Part shown: one piece after another, positions 1-7,627 of the stretch | How positions within the stretch are numbered: position 1 is the stretch's first letter | Layout of the letters: the number at the start of each line of letters is the position of its first letter | Source of the DNA: Collinsella sp. | GTDB lineage: Bacteria > Actinomycetota > Coriobacteriia > Coriobacteriales > Coriobacteriaceae | Reading direction: 5' to 3' | Assembly: GCA_019413955.1 (NCBI GenBank) | Contig: DXMX01000030.1 | Coordinates: 1 to 17,078 of the forward strand | Length of the DNA: 17,078 bases | Translations under genes and position numbers: made by a program | Notes under the pieces: generated by a model | Told to the model about the DNA's origin: nothing | Database searches by the model: none | Seen by the model: only the letters and a program-made list of their open reading frames with translations

Positions 1-1
1 C

Positions 2-805
2 GCCATCGGAGACGACGAGCTGCCCGACCTGAGCGGCCAGCGCGTGTGCGTCATCGGCGGCGGCAACGTGGCCATGGACGTGGCGCGCTCTGCCGTGCGC
101 TGCGGTGCCGAAAAGGTAAGCATCGTCTACCGCCGTCGCATCTGCGATATGACGGCTCAGGACGCCGAGATCGCCGGCGCCCAGGCCGAGGGTTGCGAGG
201 TTCTGGAGCTCACGGCGCCGCTCGGTATAGAGACGGGCGAGGACGGTCGCGTGAGCGGCCTGCGCGTGCAACCGCAGATTATCGGCGAGCCCCGCCGCGG
301 TCGTCCGGCTCCGCGTGCCGCCGCTACGCCCGAGCGCGTCATCCCCTGCGAGCGCGTGTTTGTCGCCATTGGCCAGGACATCGATTCCAAGCCGTTTGAG
401 GACATGGGCATCGCCTGCAAGTGGGGTTGCGTGGTCACCGACTCGGACGGTGCCGTGCCCAACTTCGATGGCCTCTTTAGCGGCGGCGACTGCCAGACCG
501 GCCCCGCCACCGTCATCCGTGCCATCAACGCCGGCCGCGTGGCTTCGGCAAACATCGACCGCTATCTGGGCTTCGACCACAAGATCAAGCTCGACGTGGA
601 GCTGCCGACCGTTCAGTTTAAGGGCAAGCACGAGTGCGGCCGCTGCGAGCTGGGTGAGCGCGAGGCCGGCGAGCGTATTCACGATTGGAATCTGGTCGAG
701 CAGGGCCTTACCGAGGAGGAGGCGCGCCAGGAGGCAAGCCGCTGCCTGCGTTGCGACCACTTTGGTTTTGGCGCGTTCCGCGGAGGGAGGAACCTGGAAT
801 GGTAG
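2..805 (+). CDS. GltD-like FAD/NAD(P)-binding oxidoreductase subunit of a hydrogenase complex (5' truncated)
   Basis: The gene enters from the left edge; 267 residues are visible, reading in frame from base 2. A dinucleotide-binding segment (VCVIGGGNVAMDVARSAVR) lies just inside the edge. RVFVAIGQDID and GLFSGGDCQTGPATVIRAINAGR follow, which is the order seen in glutamate-synthase small-subunit-like flavoproteins. The C-terminus has two Cys pairs (CGRC and CLRC). By family knowledge such proteins move electrons between NAD(P)H and an iron-sulfur partner. The gene overlaps the hydrogenase gene by 7 nt, so I infer it is the diaphorase-side subunit of that cytoplasmic complex. The missing N-terminus could carry NuoF-like or ferredoxin-like domains, so the full architecture is unknown. 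A free GltD-like protein is the alternative. Confidence 0.85.
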   Translation, partial: AIGDDELPDLSGQRVCVIGGGNVAMDVARSAVRCGAEKVSIVYRRRICDMTAQDAEIAGAQAEGCEVLELTAPLGIETGEDGRVSGLRVQPQIIGEPRRGRPAPRAAATPERVIPCERVFVAIGQDIDSKPFEDMGIACKWGCVVTDSDGAVPNFDGLFSGGDCQTGPATVIRAINAGRVASANIDRYLGFDHKIKLDVELPTVQFKGKHECGRCELGEREAGERIHDWNLVEQGLTEEEARQEASRCLRCDHFGFGAFRGGRNLEW

Positions 806-2610
806 AGCTCAACAACCCCACTGTCAGCGATAACACCGAAAGCGGAGCACTCAATATGGTCAAGCTCACTATCGATAATTGCGAGGTCGTGGTGCCCGAG
901 CACACCACGATCCTGGACGCGGCCAAGTCCGTCGGCATCCAGATTCCCACCCTGTGCTACCTGCGCGATCTGAACGAGATCGGCGGCTGCCGCGTGTGCG
1001 TGGTCGAGGTTGAGGGCTGCGACCAGCTGGTTGCCGCCTGCAACAACTACGTGCTCGATGGCATGGTGGTCCACACCAACAGCCCCAAGGCCCGCGAGGC
1101 GCGCCGCACCAACGTGCAGCTGCTGCTTTCGCAGCACGATTCACGCTGCACGAGCTGTGTGCGCAGCGGTAACTGCAACCTGCAGACCATTGCCAACGAC
1201 CTGGGCATTTTCTATCTGCCGTATCAAAGGCATTTGGCGGGCGAGGGCTGGGATTTCGATTTCCCCATCATCCGCGAAAACGACAAGTGCATTAAATGCA
1301 TGCGCTGCATCAAGGTGTGCGAGAGCGTACAGGGCCTAGGGATTTGGGACCTGACCAACCGCGCCACGCATACCGCCGTGGGCACCCGCGGGCGCGTGCC
1401 GATCGGCAAGACCGATTGCGTCGCGTGCGGCCAGTGCATCACGCATTGCCCGACGGGCGCGCTGCGCGAGCGCGACGACACCGAGACCGTGTTTGACGCC
1501 ATCGCCGATCCCGACAAGATCGTGCTGGTGCAGATTGCGCCGGCCGTGCGTAGCGCCTGGGGCGAGGAGCTCGGCATTCCGCGCGATGAGGCCACCGTCG
1601 AGCGCCTGGCCTGTGCGCTGCGCCGCGTGGGCTTTGAGTACGTGTTCGACACCGATTTCTCGGCCGATCTCACCATTATGGAGGAGGGCTCCGAGCTGCT
1701 CGAGCGCCTGGGTAAGGCCGCCAAGGGCGAGGGCGACAGCCGCAGCTGGCCCATGTTCACGAGCTGCTGCCCGGGCTGGGTACGCTTTGTGAAGGCGCGT
1801 TACCCCGAGTTTGTCGACAGCCTGTCCACGTCCAAGTCGCCGCAGCAGATGTTCGGCGCCATCGCCAAGACCTACTACGCCAAGGTGCTGGGCGTGGAGC
1901 CCGAGCGCCTGTTTGTGGTGTCCGTGATGCCGTGCACGGCCAAGAAGGCCGAGTGCGCGCTGCCGAGCATGGTGGGCGAGGGCGGCACGCCCGATGTGGA
2001 CGTTGCGCTGACGGTGCGCGAGATGGTGCGCATGGTCCGCGCGAGCCACGTGAGCGTGGATACGCTAGTTGAGGAGCCGCTCGATACGCCGCTGGGCTTT
2101 GGCACGGGTGCGGGTGTGATCTTTGGCGCCACGGGCGGCGTGATGGAGGCCGCCGTGCGCTCGGCCTATTACCTGGTGACGGGCAAGAACCCCGACGCCG
2201 ACTTCTTTACCGATGTGCGCGGCCTGGACGGCTGGAAGGAGGCCGTCGCCGATATCGATGGCACTAAGGTGCGCGTCGCCGTGGCACACGGGCTGGGCAA
2301 CGCTGCCCGTCTGCTCGACGCGATTCGCGACGGCCGCGTGAGCTATGACTTCGTTGAGGTTATGGCGTGCCCGGGCGGCTGCGTCGGTGGCGGCGGTCAG
2401 CCCATCCACGACGGCTGCGAGCTGGCAGCCGGGCGTGGCCAGGTGCTCTGGGGCCTGGATGCCGCTGCGGACATTCGTTTCTCGCACGAGAATCCCGATG
2501 TCCAGGCGTGCTACCGCGAGTTCTTGGGCGAGCCGCTCTCGCCGCTGGCTGAGGAGCTGCTGCATACCGACCATCACGCATGGACGATGCCTAACGAGGG
2601 GACGTGCTAG
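799..2610 (+). CDS. hydA: [FeFe] hydrogenase catalytic subunit (NAD(P)H-linked, multi-cluster type)
   Basis: 603 residues. Catalyses reversible H2 formation or oxidation in the cytoplasm. Domains in order: an N-terminal [2Fe-2S] ferredoxin fold (C53, C64, C67, C81); a His-ligated [4Fe-4S] site (H113, C117, C120, C126); two [4Fe-4S] sites (C164/167/170/174 and C207/210/213/217); then the H-cluster domain with TSCCPGW (C323 proton-relay position, C324 ligand), MPCTAKK (C379) and ACPGGCVGGGGQP (C524, C528). All expected ligands are present, so it should be active. ATG 799 was chosen because GGAGGGAGG (782-790) precedes it by 8 nt; ATG 856 is a weaker alternative. It overlaps the upstream flavoprotein gene, consistent with an HndD/HydA-like complex using NAD(P)H. 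Whether it bifurcates electrons cannot be judged because the other subunits lie outside. Confidence 0.96.
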   Translation: MVELNNPTVSDNTESGALNMVKLTIDNCEVVVPEHTTILDAAKSVGIQIPTLCYLRDLNEIGGCRVCVVEVEGCDQLVAACNNYVLDGMVVHTNSPKAREARRTNVQLLLSQHDSRCTSCVRSGNCNLQTIANDLGIFYLPYQRHLAGEGWDFDFPIIRENDKCIKCMRCIKVCESVQGLGIWDLTNRATHTAVGTRGRVPIGKTDCVACGQCITHCPTGALRERDDTETVFDAIADPDKIVLVQIAPAVRSAWGEELGIPRDEATVERLACALRRVGFEYVFDTDFSADLTIMEEGSELLERLGKAAKGEGDSRSWPMFTSCCPGWVRFVKARYPEFVDSLSTSKSPQQMFGAIAKTYYAKVLGVEPERLFVVSVMPCTAKKAECALPSMVGEGGTPDVDVALTVREMVRMVRASHVSVDTLVEEPLDTPLGFGTGAGVIFGATGGVMEAAVRSAYYLVTGKNPDADFFTDVRGLDGWKEAVADIDGTKVRVAVAHGLGNAARLLDAIRDGRVSYDFVEVMACPGGCVGGGGQPIHDGCELAAGRGQVLWGLDAAADIRFSHENPDVQACYREFLGEPLSPLAEELLHTDHHAWTMPNEGTC

Positions 2611-2612
2611 CG

Positions 2613-3668
2613 ATGCGCGCGTTTGATTTTGAGATGTCGCGCCGGGGGTTTGCCTCGGCGCTTGCCGCGGGTGCGCTGTCGCTCGCACTCGCGGGCTGTG
2701 GCGGCGGGGCTGCCGGTGCCGGGTCCGCCGCGGGCTCGGCTGCCACGGACGGCGCCGGTGCTGCTGCAGAGCCGGTCGAGGTGCGCGTCGCCTCGCTCAA
2801 GGGGCCGACCTCGATTGGTCTGGTGCAGTTTATGGACCGGGCAGTCGATGGCGAGACGGACAATGAGTTCGACTTTGCGATCAATACTGCCGCCGATGAG
2901 ATTGTGCCCAAGGTCATTCAGGGCGATATCGACATTGCCCTGGTGCCCGCCAACGTGGCGAGCGTGCTCTATAACAAGACTGAGGGCGCGGTGCAGGTCA
3001 TCGACATCAACACGCTGGGCGTGCTGAACGTTGTGACGGGCGACGCGAGTGTGACCTCGTTTGGCGATTTGGCGGGCCATACCGTCTATATGACGGGCAA
3101 GGGCACCACGCCGGAGTACGTCATGAACTACCTGCTGGGGCGCGCGGGCCTGGCCGGCCAGGTGGCGCTTGAGTTTAAGAGCGAGCCCACCGAGGTGCTG
3201 TCGGCCCTGCTTGCCGATCCTTCTGCCGTGGGCGTGCTGCCCGAGCCGTTCAAGACCGCTGCCATCGCAAAGAGCGAAGGCAGGCTGTCGGCTCCGGTAA
3301 GTCTGACCGATGTGTGGGATGAGCTGGCAGGTGACACGGGTTCGCGCCTGCTGACGGGCGTGACCGTGGTGCGCCGTGCCTTTGCCGAGGAGCATCCCGA
3401 GGCCGTGGCGGAATTCCTGAGCTGCCATGCTGCGAGCGTTGAGGCCGTGAACGCGGCGCCGGCGGACTGGGCTCAGGCCGTGGTCGATGCGGGTATCGTG
3501 GATAACGCCGCGATTGCCGAAAAGGCGATTCCCGGGTGCATGCCCGTGTGCCAGACGGGGAGGGATATGAAGGCGGCGCTCGGTGGGTACCTGCAGGTGC
3601 TGGCCGATGCGGACGCGAGCGCCGTGGGCGGCAAGCTCCCGGCTGACGATTTCTACTGCATGGAGTAG
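2613..3668 (+). CDS. ABC transporter solute-binding lipoprotein (NitT/TauT-like, possible Tat export)
   Basis: 351 residues. The N-terminus has a twin-arginine-like SRRGF (residues 9-13), a hydrophobic stretch, and a lipobox LALAGC ending at C29, followed by a Gly/Ala-rich linker. This suggests export, possibly folded via Tat, and lipid anchoring. The mature part (VRVASLKGPTSIGLVQFMD, then a DIDIALVPANVASVLYN-like segment) resembles the TauA/SsuA/NMT1 type of periplasmic-binding fold. The ligand is not evident. ATG 2613 was chosen because GAGGGG at 2596-2601 lies 11 nt upstream; GTG 2604 would be too close to that site. It begins 2 nt after the hydrogenase stop and ends 3 nt before the fused permease/ATPase, so it is presumably the binding protein for that transporter and co-transcribed with the hydrogenase. 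Confidence 0.88.
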   Translation: MRAFDFEMSRRGFASALAAGALSLALAGCGGGAAGAGSAAGSAATDGAGAAAEPVEVRVASLKGPTSIGLVQFMDRAVDGETDNEFDFAINTAADEIVPKVIQGDIDIALVPANVASVLYNKTEGAVQVIDINTLGVLNVVTGDASVTSFGDLAGHTVYMTGKGTTPEYVMNYLLGRAGLAGQVALEFKSEPTEVLSALLADPSAVGVLPEPFKTAAIAKSEGRLSAPVSLTDVWDELAGDTGSRLLTGVTVVRRAFAEEHPEAVAEFLSCHAASVEAVNAAPADWAQAVVDAGIVDNAAIAEKAIPGCMPVCQTGRDMKAALGGYLQVLADADASAVGGKLPADDFYCME

Positions 3669-3671
3669 CCC

Positions 3672-5051
3672 GTGCGTGCGTTTGCTCGACAAATGACAGA
3701 GCGTATGAAGGCGGTGGCGGCAGCAGGTGCCGTTGCCGCCTTTTGGCTTGCCGTGTGGGTGCTGATGGCGGGTTTCGTGGCGCAGCCGTTGATTTTGCCG
3801 GGGCCGGGCGCCGTCGTGGTGGCGTTGCTGCGACTGGTATGCGATGCCGGCACATGGGCGATTCTGGCAGGCTCGGGTGCGCGAATCTTGGGCGGGCTGG
3901 CGCTTGCCGCGGTGTGCGGCGGCGTACTGGCGGGAGTCTCGGTGCGATCGCTGACGTTTGCCCGCTTGGTGGCGCCGGCGCTTTCGTTTGTTAAGGCGAC
4001 ACCGGTTGCCTGCGTGGTGGTCCTGCTGCTCATTTGGTTGGGGTCGGCGCGCGTGAGCATTGCGGCGGTCTTTTTGATGGCACTTCCGGGCGTGTATTTT
4101 TCGTTGGTCGAGGGTTTGACGCAAGCGGATAAACCGCTGGAGCAGATGTTTCGTCTGCATGGCGTGCGGGGCTGGCGACTGTTTTGCGCCCATACCTGGC
4201 GCGAGGTCCTGCCGTTTGTGCTTTCGTGTGCGCGTGCCGTGATCGGCATGAGCTGGAAGGCCGGCGTGGCGGCGGAGCTCATCGGCATGGCGACGGGCAC
4301 CGTGGGCGAACGCATCTATCAGGCGAAGCTGCTCATCGAGACGGCTGATCTGCTGGCGTGGACCGTGTTGGTCGTTGCCGCCTCGTGGGCGTGTGAGCGC
4401 GTGCTGGTGTGGCTGCTGCGGGTTTCGGGACCCGTGGCGTGGCGCGCGGCCGTGCGGGCACATGGGCATGGACTGCGCGGGCGTGCGGGCGGCTCTGCTG
4501 GTGGCGGGGCTGCGGCGGAGCTTGCGCTCGCCGTGGGCGACCGGGCACCCTGGGCTCCGGCGCTGGATGGTCTGGTGCTCAACGTGCCCGCGGGCGGGCG
4601 TATCTGCGTGATGGGAGCTTCAGGCGTGGGCAAGTCGACGCTGCTTTCGTTGACAGCGGGGGAGTGCGCGCCGTGCTCGATGGTGTTTCAGGATACGCGC
4701 CTGGTTGAGGACGCCTCTGCTTTGGATAACGTGCTGGTGTGCGCCGATGCACGCGTGAATGCCTCGAGTGCCGCTGCCTTGTTGCGCCTGCTGGTACCGG
4801 GGATCGATGTGCATGCCCGCGTGGCCGAGCTCTCGGGCGGGCAGCGCCGTCGCGTCGAGATTGCCCGAGCCCTGCTGTGTCCGGGCGGCGCAGTGATTCT
4901 GGACGAGCCCTTTACCGGTCTAGACATCGCTGCGCGCGACGCATGCGCCGAGGCCGTGCTCGACTTGCTCGACGGCCGTATGCTGTTGCTTGCCACGCAC
5001 GATTTCGCTGACGCTCGGGCCCTCAATATCTCGGACATCATCACGCTCTAA
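3672..5051 (+). CDS. fused ABC permease-ATPase (TauC/SsuC-like membrane domain joined to a compact SsuB-like NBD)
   Basis: 459 residues. Residues 1-250 form a multi-helix membrane domain of the binding-protein-dependent permease type, with an EAA-like loop around 157-182 (LEQMFRLHGVRGWRLF...VLP). A Gly/Ala-rich linker (about 264-283) leads to an ATPase domain: Walker A GASGVGKS (315-322), Q-loop Q340, signature LSGGQ (387-391), Walker B ending in D411-E412, and H443. Permease and ATPase are normally separate polypeptides in this importer family. Only 19 positions separate the Walker A lysine from the Q-loop glutamine, roughly half the usual distance, so the NBD lacks part of its N-terminal subdomain. 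GTG 3672 was chosen because GGAG (3662-3665) lies 6 nt upstream; ATG 3693 is an alternative. It should import the ligand of the upstream binding protein, which is unknown. Confidence 0.9.
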   Translation: MRAFARQMTERMKAVAAAGAVAAFWLAVWVLMAGFVAQPLILPGPGAVVVALLRLVCDAGTWAILAGSGARILGGLALAAVCGGVLAGVSVRSLTFARLVAPALSFVKATPVACVVVLLLIWLGSARVSIAAVFLMALPGVYFSLVEGLTQADKPLEQMFRLHGVRGWRLFCAHTWREVLPFVLSCARAVIGMSWKAGVAAELIGMATGTVGERIYQAKLLIETADLLAWTVLVVAASWACERVLVWLLRVSGPVAWRAAVRAHGHGLRGRAGGSAGGGAAAELALAVGDRAPWAPALDGLVLNVPAGGRICVMGASGVGKSTLLSLTAGECAPCSMVFQDTRLVEDASALDNVLVCADARVNASSAAALLRLLVPGIDVHARVAELSGGQRRRVEIARALLCPGGAVILDEPFTGLDIAARDACAEAVLDLLDGRMLLLATHDFADARALNISDIITL

Positions 5052-5106
5052 ATACTTACCCAGCAACAAAATGATCCGTTTTTCTCCGTCTCCATAGGGC
5101 CGGGTA

Positions 5107-5152
5107 TGGTATTCTATCTGCGGGGTAATACTTAGGAATACTAAGTAATACC
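5107..5152 (+). promoter_or_regulatory. putative extended -10 promoter with palindromic operator upstream of the antitoxin gene
   Basis: A near-perfect palindrome has arms GGTAATACTTAG (5124-5135) and CTAAGTAATACC (5141-5152), 11 of 12 positions complementary, with a 5-nt spacer. Just upstream TGGTATTCT (5107-5115) reads as an extended -10 element with no good -35. The start of transcription would then fall at about 5122, so the palindrome would cover the first transcribed bases. RelB/DinJ antitoxins repress their own promoters by binding such palindromes, so autorepression is a reasonable inference. The palindrome is directly visible; the promoter call is weaker. Confidence 0.45.
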
Positions 5153-5173
5153 AACGCCGTAGAAACAAACTCC

Positions 5174-5232
5174 AGATGCGGGCCAATCGGGTTGCCTTCA
5201 CAGCCCGTCGCCCAGCCGCGTGGCCCGCATCT
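5174..5232 (+). promoter_or_regulatory. structured 5' leader: 12-bp hairpin stem before the antitoxin gene
   Basis: AGATGCGGGCCA (5174-5185) is perfectly complementary to TGGCCCGCATCT (5221-5232). The 35-nt interior can form a small second stem (CGGGTT with AGCCCG, one wobble pair). The structure ends 34 nt before the ATG at 5267 and leaves the ribosome-binding site free. There is no T-run after it, so it is not a standard terminator. It could stabilise the mRNA or control antitoxin synthesis. No known riboswitch class is recognised. Confidence 0.4.
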
Positions 5233-5266
5233 ATCCGCATCACCGTCGTTTCAAAAAGGAAGCGCC

Positions 5267-5470
5267 ATGGCAGAACACATGACCCCGGTTGTCGCGAAGG
5301 TCTTGCCCGAGGAAAAGGCGGCCTTCGCGGCGGCAACCCAGCTCGTGGGCACCACGCCGTCCAACGCCATCCGCATGTTTATCGCCGCGTTCAATCGCTG
5401 CGGCACCTTCCCGTTCGACATTTCGCCCAACGGGGCCTTTGGCGCTGCGCCCGATTCTCGTCAACAATGA
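5267..5470 (+). CDS. RelB/DinJ-type antitoxin, orphan and short
   Basis: 67 residues. The N-terminal part has the ribbon-helix-helix layout of RelB/DinJ antitoxins: a short strand around 8-13, a helix rich in Ala, then TTPSNAIRMFIAAFNRCGTFPFDI (29-52; key residues T30, P31, S32, A34, I35, F38, P49, F50). ATG 5267 follows AAAAAGGA (5253-5260) with a 6-nt gap. By family knowledge it would dimerise, bind its own operator and neutralise a RelE/YafQ-type toxin. No toxin gene lies next to it: downstream is a repeat and then a membrane protease. After PFDI only 15 residues follow, so the C-terminal toxin-binding tail seems reduced. It may be a degraded module or a solitary regulator. Confidence 0.75.
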   Translation: MAEHMTPVVAKVLPEEKAAFAAATQLVGTTPSNAIRMFIAAFNRCGTFPFDISPNGAFGAAPDSRQQ

Positions 5471-5478
5471 CCGTCCCA

Positions 5479-5541
5479 AACTGCCGGCACTTGGGGACGT
5501 TCCTTTTCTGCCGGCAGTTAAGGAACGTCCCTAAGTGCCGG
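5479..5541. repeat. REP-like long inverted repeat
   Basis: Arms 5484-5505 and 5520-5541 are complementary at 21 of 22 positions; the only exception, G5493/T5532, is a wobble pair in RNA. The core of the arms is GGGACGTTCCTT / AAGGAACGTCCC. The 14-nt loop contains the 10-bp perfect palindrome CTGCCGGCAG (5508-5517). AACTGCCGGCA at 5479-5489 can also pair with TGCCGGCAGTT at 5509-5519, giving an alternative fold. It starts 8 nt after the antitoxin stop and ends 5 nt before the ribosome-binding site of the protease gene. It resembles dispersed REP/RAYT-type palindromes more than a terminator, since no T-run follows; only one copy is in this window. Confidence 0.65.
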
Positions 5542-5558
5542 GTTTTGAGGAGGTTGGC

Positions 5559-6473
5559 ATGCTCAATGCGATGATTTGGGCGCTTGCCTGTTTTGGTGTT
5601 GTTGCTGCCGATATTGCCCTGAGCATGGTTCTGTTTTCAGTTCTCGATGCCGTGTCGGTGCTGACGGGCTATCCGATCGACAATCTCGATATCCAATGGT
5701 TCCAGGCTGCCGCTCAGACGGCGTCATTTTTGATGGCGCTGCTGTGGTGGCGCTATCTGTGGCCCCGCTCCTTCATGGCGCGCCGGCAAGGCGAACGCCC
5801 ACTCGGCGGGGGAGCAGGCGCGGCATGGAAGCGCATTGCCTGCGTTGTCGTGATCGGCCTATCCATGCAGGTGGTCATTAGCTACCTATGCGACGGCGTA
5901 CTGTCGCTGCTGCCCGAGGTCGCGGCAGACTATAGCGAGCTCGTCGAGGAGACGGGCATGGGCGATACCAGCCTTCTTGCTGTCTTGACCACAGTGCTCG
6001 GCGCTCCGTTTTGCGAAGAGCTCCTGGTGCGCGGCATCATCTTTGAGTTTTCGCTGCGTGCGTTTAATCCACAGTGCCGTTCGTTCTGGAAGCGCCGGCG
6101 CCGCGCGAACGCGCAGGACGGCGCCATAGTGCCCTGGGCGGCCCCGAGTACCTGGGGCGTCGCCGCGGCAATCGTGCTGCAGGCGGCGGTCTTCGGCTTT
6201 ATGCACATGAACTGGGTGCAGGGCTGCTACGCGGGCGCTGCCGGCCTCATTTTTGGTTGGGTACTCGTGACCACCGGAAAGCTTCGCTACACGATTCTGC
6301 TGCACTTTGCGTTTAATGCCGGGTCGTATCTCATGGGGCTGCTGTGGTTTGTGGGCACACCGCTCGACGTTGTGGTCACGGTTGGCATCGCCGGCTTTGT
6401 GCTGGTAGAGGCGATGCGCTCGCTGCTTCGATTGCGCATTCCCGTGTCGCGCGAAGCTGATCGGTCTGAGTAA
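5559..6473 (+). CDS. CPBP family intramembrane metalloprotease
   Basis: 304 residues, a multi-pass membrane protein. The three family motifs are present: EELLVR (E153, E154, R158), FGFMH (H216) and HFAFN (H249, N253), which supply the catalytic glutamates and metal-binding histidines of CPBP/Abi (Rce1-like) proteases. A basic cytoplasmic loop (WKRRRRANAQ, about 177-186) lies between motifs 1 and 2. Bacterial members serve in bacteriocin self-immunity, peptide processing or unknown roles; the substrate here is unknown. ATG 5559 was chosen because GAGGAGG (5547-5553) lies 5 nt upstream; GTG 5535 lies inside the REP-like repeat and is unlikely. It converges with the AraC-type gene, leaving 8 nt between them. 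Confidence 0.92.
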   Translation: MLNAMIWALACFGVVAADIALSMVLFSVLDAVSVLTGYPIDNLDIQWFQAAAQTASFLMALLWWRYLWPRSFMARRQGERPLGGGAGAAWKRIACVVVIGLSMQVVISYLCDGVLSLLPEVAADYSELVEETGMGDTSLLAVLTTVLGAPFCEELLVRGIIFEFSLRAFNPQCRSFWKRRRRANAQDGAIVPWAAPSTWGVAAAIVLQAAVFGFMHMNWVQGCYAGAAGLIFGWVLVTTGKLRYTILLHFAFNAGSYLMGLLWFVGTPLDVVVTVGIAGFVLVEAMRSLLRLRIPVSREADRSE

Positions 6474-6495
6474 TAACGCCTTTAATTAGACCGAT
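6460..6495. terminator. possible shared hairpin between convergent genes
   Basis: ATCGGTCT (6460-6467) and AGACCGAT (6488-6495) form an 8-bp perfect inverted repeat spanning both stop codons (the protease on +, the AraC-type gene on -). No clear T-tract follows on either side, so it may be a weak bidirectional terminator or only an mRNA end-stabiliser. Confidence 0.35.
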
Positions 6496-7474
6496 GCGTC
6501 CTGAACGCACCTGGCGTTTCGCCGAATGCTTCTTTAAATTTTGAGTAAAAGAATGACATGTTGGAGATGCCGACTTTTCGGGCTACATACTGCACGCTGC
6601 GCTCGGTGTTATTGAGAAGATATGCCGCCTCTGTGAGCTGCTGGTTGAGCTTGATTTGCGAAAACGTTTTGCCGGTTTTTTGCTTGATCAAGCTGCTGAG
6701 ATAGCTGGTGCTATAACCCGTATCGCTCGCAATGCTTTCGAGTGTGCAGTCGCCGTAGCTTCGCTCAATATGATTCAGAATCGACACGATGCGTTCGTCC
6801 GACATGATCGCCTGGTTATCAGTTGCGGAGCGTCGGTACAGTCCTCGAATGAGAACAAGGAATAGGCTGACGGCGAGGTGCCTCATGAGTTCATTGGAAT
6901 AGGCATCTTTAAAGTGATATTCGATAAAGAGCATCTCGATGAGGCGTCGCGCATGTCGGGCGTATTCCTCTGGAAGAATGAGATATTTTCGGGCCTCGCG
7001 GTTTTTGGACACAAAATCAAATAGAAGATTCGTTAATGGTGACGCGCCGGGTAGCTGGCTCAGGAACAACGAATCGAACATTTCTTTTTTGAAGACGATC
7101 GAAATGACGATATCATGCTCGCCCTTAACGTATGGAACGCTTCTGACTACGCCGGTGTTGCAAATGAGCACATCACCCTTTTTAAGGAGCAGTGACCGTC
7201 CGTTGACGATAAACGTGCAGACGCCGTCGTACACGTAGTTAAGCTCCATATCCCGATTGATATGAGGAGGAATATCGGTAAAGCGCGACTCCTTGATAAG
7301 GCCCACGGGGTTTTCGTCGAGAGTTTCTTTCCAATCAAACAGATAGACCTCTTCGCCGTTAATGGTTGTGGTTTCCACCCTGTTATATCGCGGGCTGAGC
7401 TCTCCCGGATGTGTGCGATGCCACTCTTCGGTCTCGGTATGCGTATAGAGCAGCTGTTTGAGATTCGAATCCAT
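6482..7474 (-). CDS. AraC/XylS family transcriptional regulator of the adjacent beta-glucoside operon
   Basis: 330 residues. The N-terminal half (about 45-130) looks like a cupin sugar-sensing domain. The C-terminal about 100 residues form the double helix-turn-helix: TLESIASDTGYSTSYLSSLIKQ (first HTH) and YVARKVGISNMSFFYSKFKEAFGETPGAFR (second HTH), matching the AraC signature. ATG 7474 is preferred over TTG 7486 because only a weak GGA lies upstream of either and ATG is the better codon. It is divergent from the GH1/PTS genes, so by the usual logic of such pairs it probably senses a beta-glucoside (or its phosphate) and activates them; the inducer is not deducible. Confidence 0.92.
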   Translation of the reverse strand: MDSNLKQLLYTHTETEEWHRTHPGELSPRYNRVETTTINGEEVYLFDWKETLDENPVGLIKESRFTDIPPHINRDMELNYVYDGVCTFIVNGRSLLLKKGDVLICNTGVVRSVPYVKGEHDIVISIVFKKEMFDSLFLSQLPGASPLTNLLFDFVSKNREARKYLILPEEYARHARRLIEMLFIEYHFKDAYSNELMRHLAVSLFLVLIRGLYRRSATDNQAIMSDERIVSILNHIERSYGDCTLESIASDTGYSTSYLSSLIKQKTGKTFSQIKLNQQLTEAAYLLNNTERSVQYVARKVGISNMSFFYSKFKEAFGETPGAFRTHRSN

Positions 7475-7518
7475 GGGGTGTTCCAAGGGTGAACGGTAGA
7501 ATCGATGCCTTAAACGGT

Positions 7519-7546
7519 ATTATATCTAAAAAAATGTTATAAACAA
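7519..7546 (-). promoter_or_regulatory. putative promoter of the AraC-type regulator
   Basis: On the minus strand a perfect TATAAT (7524-7519) is preceded by TTGTTT (7546-7541) with a 16-nt spacer. The -10 lies about 45 nt upstream of ATG 7474. The same interval must also hold the divergent promoter of the GH1 gene. A TGTTATAAA (7535-7543) on the plus strand resembles an extended -10, but its -35 is poor, as expected for an activator-dependent promoter. Confidence 0.55.
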
Positions 7547-7627
7547 ACGCTTTCTATGCGATATCTTATGCATCTTGTTCTTCCTAGTATTGGGTTATCC
7601 GCTGGAGCATCCGATCAAGGAGGGCAA

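Noticed and set aside
2607..4469. Very long open frame on the minus strand opposite the transporter genes
   Set aside because: GC-rich third positions of the plus-strand genes create stop-poor antisense frames. The translation is His/Arg-rich low-complexity sequence with no recognisable domain, while the plus strand has clear ABC motifs.
5484..5541. The long hairpin as an intrinsic terminator of the antitoxin gene
   Set aside because: No T-run follows the stem on the plus strand beyond TTTT, which runs directly into the protease ribosome-binding site, and the layered palindromes suit a dispersed repeat better.
7540..7556. Catabolite-response (cre)-like sequence AAACAAACGCTTTCT upstream of the GH1 gene
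   Set aside because: Only the right half fits the cre consensus; the conserved TG on the left is missing. It is kept as a possibility but not listed as a site.
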